A stretch of DNA of 7,982 nucleotides, taken from contig CALDPW010000124.1 of NCBI GenBank assembly GCA_937911885.1, positions 1-7,982 on the forward strand, given 5' to 3'. The stretch is from an uncultured Clostridia bacterium. Lineage in GTDB: Bacteria > Bacillota > Clostridia > Christensenellales > UBA1242. Shown here piece after piece: positions 6,259 through 7,982 of this stretch; position 1 is the stretch's first letter, and every line of letters begins with the position of its first letter. Position numbers and translations under genes: made by a program. The notes under the pieces are model-generated. The model saw only the letters and a program-made list of their open reading frames with translations, did not search any database and was not told the DNA's origin.

Positions 6259-6273
6259 TCAGTGAGGTGTAAT

Positions 6274-6537
6274 ATGCCGGAATTTTTTGAAATATTAATG
6301 ATTTTATGTTTTGGTTTTTCTTGGCCAATTTCTATATACAAAACATTAAAAGTAAAAACTGCAGCAGGTAAAAGTCCAGTATTTATTAGTTTAATTATTA
6401 CTGGGTATGTATTTGGTATAATTAGTAAAATTTTATCGGGAAACATAGGGATTGCTTTTATATTTTATTGTATAAATTTATGTATGACATCTTTGGATTT
6501 AATTTTACAATTATATTACCGAAAAAAGAATGCCTAA
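6274..6537 (+). CDS. PQ-loop-like small membrane protein (SemiSWEET-like topology)
   Basis: An 87-residue protein with three hydrophobic helices at about 4-22, 35-54 and 59-80. The first helix and following loop, GFSWPISIYKTLKVKTAAGKS, place a Trp-Pro where PQ-loop proteins have Pro-Gln, followed by the basic loop typical of the family. Helix two carries GYVFGIISKIL. The three-helix layout matches SemiSWEET-sized transport or scaffold proteins, but the substrate is unknown. The longer GTG start at 6262 is rejected because it overlaps the GAGGTG ribosome site (6264-6269) that serves ATG 6274. It is the first gene of a tight trio with the acyltransferase and kinase (gaps of 15 and 13 bases), suggesting co-transcription; no separate promoter is evident. 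Confidence 0.75.
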   Translation: MPEFFEILMILCFGFSWPISIYKTLKVKTAAGKSPVFISLIITGYVFGIISKILSGNIGIAFIFYCINLCMTSLDLILQLYYRKKNA

Positions 6538-6552
6538 AAAATGGGTGATAAT

Positions 6553-7284
6553 ATGTTAGACTTTATAAAAGGGAATATAAGAATAAAATTGGCTTCTACT
6601 CAAGAAGAACTTGAAAAAATGTATCGTTTAAGATATTTTGATTTATTATTAAATTATAATAGTAATAATATAAGAGAAGAAGAAAAAGATAAAGATGCTT
6701 ATGATGATGTATGTGATCATATAATAGCAATAGATATAGATACTAATGATGTGGTTGGTACGTATCGTTTAATTAAGAAAAGCCATTTATTGGATAAATT
6801 GCCTTTCTTAACAGAATCAGAGTTTGATTTAACTCCACTTAAAAAATATGAGTTACTAGAACTTGGAAGAGCAGTTGTAAAAGAAGATTATCGTAATGGA
6901 GCGGTTATTAGTCTTTTATGGAGTGGTATTATTAGATATGCTATTGAAGAAAAAATTGAATATATGATAGGAACTGCATCTTTTCATGGTATAGATGAAA
7001 CGCCATATGTAAAATCTTTAGCCTATTTATATCACAATCATTTATCATCTCCTGATATTTTATGTAAAGTTAACCAAAATTCTTGTATAGATATTAGTAA
7101 ATTAGAATATAATGAAGAAGATGATTACAAACAAAATATGCCGCCACTTGTAAAAGGATATATTAGATTAGGTGCTACTATTGGTGATGGTGCTTTTATA
7201 GATTTAGATTTTAATAGTATTGATGTATTAATAGTATTAAAGATTAGTGAAATTAATCAACGATATTTAAAACGATATTTGTAA
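6553..7284 (+). CDS. GNAT-fold N-acyltransferase, hemolysin-like / OlsB-like
   Basis: A 243-residue member of the GNAT-related N-acyltransferase group that includes OlsB (ornithine lipid synthesis) and 'putative hemolysins'. Family relatives transfer fatty acyl groups, often from acyl-ACP, to an amine. The N-terminal IRIKLASTQEELEKMYRLRY and the VVGTYRL strand start the fold. ELLELGRAVVKEDYRNGAVISLLWSG (residues about 101-126) is the hallmark ELGR-x-x-V-x-x-x-YRNG segment of the acyl-carrier site. PPLVKGYIRLGATIGDGAFIDLDFNSIDVLIVL near the C-terminus matches the family ending. The amine acceptor cannot be predicted; no PlsC/OlsA partner gene is beside it. ATG 6553 is preferred over ATG 6541 because GGGTGAT (6543-6549) then lies four bases upstream, like its neighbours. 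It probably acts at the cytoplasmic membrane face. Confidence 0.82.
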   Translation: MLDFIKGNIRIKLASTQEELEKMYRLRYFDLLLNYNSNNIREEEKDKDAYDDVCDHIIAIDIDTNDVVGTYRLIKKSHLLDKLPFLTESEFDLTPLKKYELLELGRAVVKEDYRNGAVISLLWSGIIRYAIEEKIEYMIGTASFHGIDETPYVKSLAYLYHNHLSSPDILCKVNQNSCIDISKLEYNEEDDYKQNMPPLVKGYIRLGATIGDGAFIDLDFNSIDVLIVLKISEINQRYLKRYL

Positions 7285-7297
7285 TAATAGGTGTTGT

Positions 7298-7810
7298 ATG
7301 AAAATACAAATTATAGGATATAGTGGTAGTGGAAAATCAACGCTGGCTAAAAAATTAGGTATTTTTTATGATATTCCATATCTGCACTTAGATAATGTTA
7401 ATTTCTATGGAGATTGGCAAGTAAGAAGTGTGGAAGAAAAAAATGAAATTGTTGATGATTTTTTATCTAAAAATAGTAGTTGGGTTATTGATGGAAATTA
7501 TAGTGTTGTATCACCTAGAAGATTTGAAGAGTCTGATATTACTATTTATTTAGCATATAATCGTGTGTATTGTTATTTTAAGTGCAAAAAGCGTTATAAG
7601 ATGTATAAAAATACATCAAGAGAAAGTTGTCCATGTAAAGAAAAGTTTGATAAAGAATTTAAAAAATGGATTTTATATGGTAGTCGTACTAAAAAAAGAC
7701 GTATGCAGTATATGATTAATTTAAATAAAACAAATGGTAAAAAATTAATATTTAAAAATGTTAAACAGTTAAATGAATGGTTATTAAATATTGGATATAA
7801 AGAAAAATAG
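7298..7810 (+). CDS. P-loop kinase of the FlaR / 'DNA topology modulation' family
   Basis: The 170 residues have the normal length of this adenylate-kinase-like family. The Walker A motif GYSGSGKST (7-15) binds the nucleotide phosphates. LHLDNVNFYGDW (29-40) and SWVIDGNYS (61-69) are the characteristic family blocks, and the SCPCKEKFDKEFKKWILY stretch (110-127) is the usual C-terminal signature. The 'topology modulation' name goes back to an old observation with FlaR; the sequence suggests a small-molecule or nucleotide kinase with unknown acceptor. Start ATG 7298 has AGGTG (7289-7293) four bases upstream, 13 bases after the acyltransferase stop. It is the last gene of the trio; a terminator follows at 7831. 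Confidence 0.85.
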   Translation: MKIQIIGYSGSGKSTLAKKLGIFYDIPYLHLDNVNFYGDWQVRSVEEKNEIVDDFLSKNSSWVIDGNYSVVSPRRFEESDITIYLAYNRVYCYFKCKKRYKMYKNTSRESCPCKEKFDKEFKKWILYGSRTKKRRMQYMINLNKTNGKKLIFKNVKQLNEWLLNIGYKEK

Positions 7811-7830
7811 GGTGAATTGTTATTATAAAT

Positions 7831-7856
7831 AAAAAAGGAGTTTAAACTCCTTTTTT
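7831..7856. terminator. Intrinsic terminator after the kinase gene
   Basis: A perfect palindrome: AAAAAAGGAGTTT (7831-7843) followed by AAACTCCTTTTTT (7844-7856). The GGAG/CTCC stem with T-run ends the trio; it is symmetric and could also stop transcription coming from the right. Confidence 0.88.
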
Positions 7857-7904
7857 ATTTGCTTTTATTGAATACGTTTACATTTGTTTTTTTAAGAAAA
7901 AAAG

Positions 7905-7933
7905 TTGACAGATTAAATTGATAGTGATATAAT
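7905..7933 (+). promoter_or_regulatory. Perfect-consensus sigma-70 promoter
   Basis: TTGACA (7905-7910), a 17-base spacer and TATAAT (7928-7933), with an additional TGA extended -10 element at 7925-7927. Initiation is expected near 7940. It reads toward the right edge, where the only candidate start seen (ATG 7962, no ribosome site) has seven codons in the window, so the gene it drives is unknown. Confidence 0.85.
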
Positions 7934-7982
7934 GGTTGTATCCTAAAAGTTAAAATAAAATATGACTTTAATATACAAGATA

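Noticed and set aside
7962..7982. Possible gene start ATG running off the right edge
   Set aside because: Only seven codons are visible and there is no ribosome site; the promoter at 7905-7933 is real but its gene cannot be named.

Overview
The window looks like low-G+C Bacillota DNA (Clostridia or Bacilli type, probably gut-associated and perhaps a metagenomic contig). It does not read as one smooth chromosome segment. Three stretches differ in base composition, codon choice, ribosome-binding-site style and promoter style.

Region A (about 1-490) is visibly richer in G+C. It holds the last codons of an upstream gene and a complete yraN (UPF0102, PD-(D/E)XK fold). The stop codon of yraN lies in the first of four imperfect ~20-bp tandem repeats (414-486), with an inverted copy at 553-565. 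The repeats resemble the transposase-binding repeats at IS21-type ends.

Region B (about 590-5950) is AT-rich. Left to right it has: a two-helix membrane protein of unknown function (+); a membrane-anchored zinc metallopeptidase with an HELAH motif and two Ig-like repeats (-); a tRNA-Arg(CCT) (+); an ASCH-domain protein (-); and a translationally coupled pair (-) of a large U32-family protein followed by an RluA-family pseudouridine synthase. Its promoters are clear (a TATACT or TACAAT -10 box), its leaders are very short or absent, and its terminators are compact hairpins flanked by A- and T-tracts that serve convergent genes on both sides.

Region C (about 5960-7982) is AT-rich with different codon habits and short-spaced AGGTG-type ribosome sites. 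It starts with the C-terminal piece of an RlmD/RlmCD-type 23S rRNA uracil methyltransferase. A co-directional trio follows: a PQ-loop-like three-helix membrane protein, a hemolysin-like/OlsB-like N-acyltransferase and a FlaR-type P-loop kinase. A palindromic terminator closes the trio, and a perfect-consensus sigma-70 promoter lies near the right edge.

The most striking structure is at 5945-6010. There the U32 gene (-) lacks its N-terminal half and the methyltransferase gene (+) lacks everything before its DPPR motif, so two unrelated genes are decapitated back to back. This is best explained by a recombination breakpoint or an assembly chimera. I found no convincing new defence, mobile or regulatory system. 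The unusual material is the two junctions, the repeat cluster, the orphan membrane protein and the architecture of the secreted protease.
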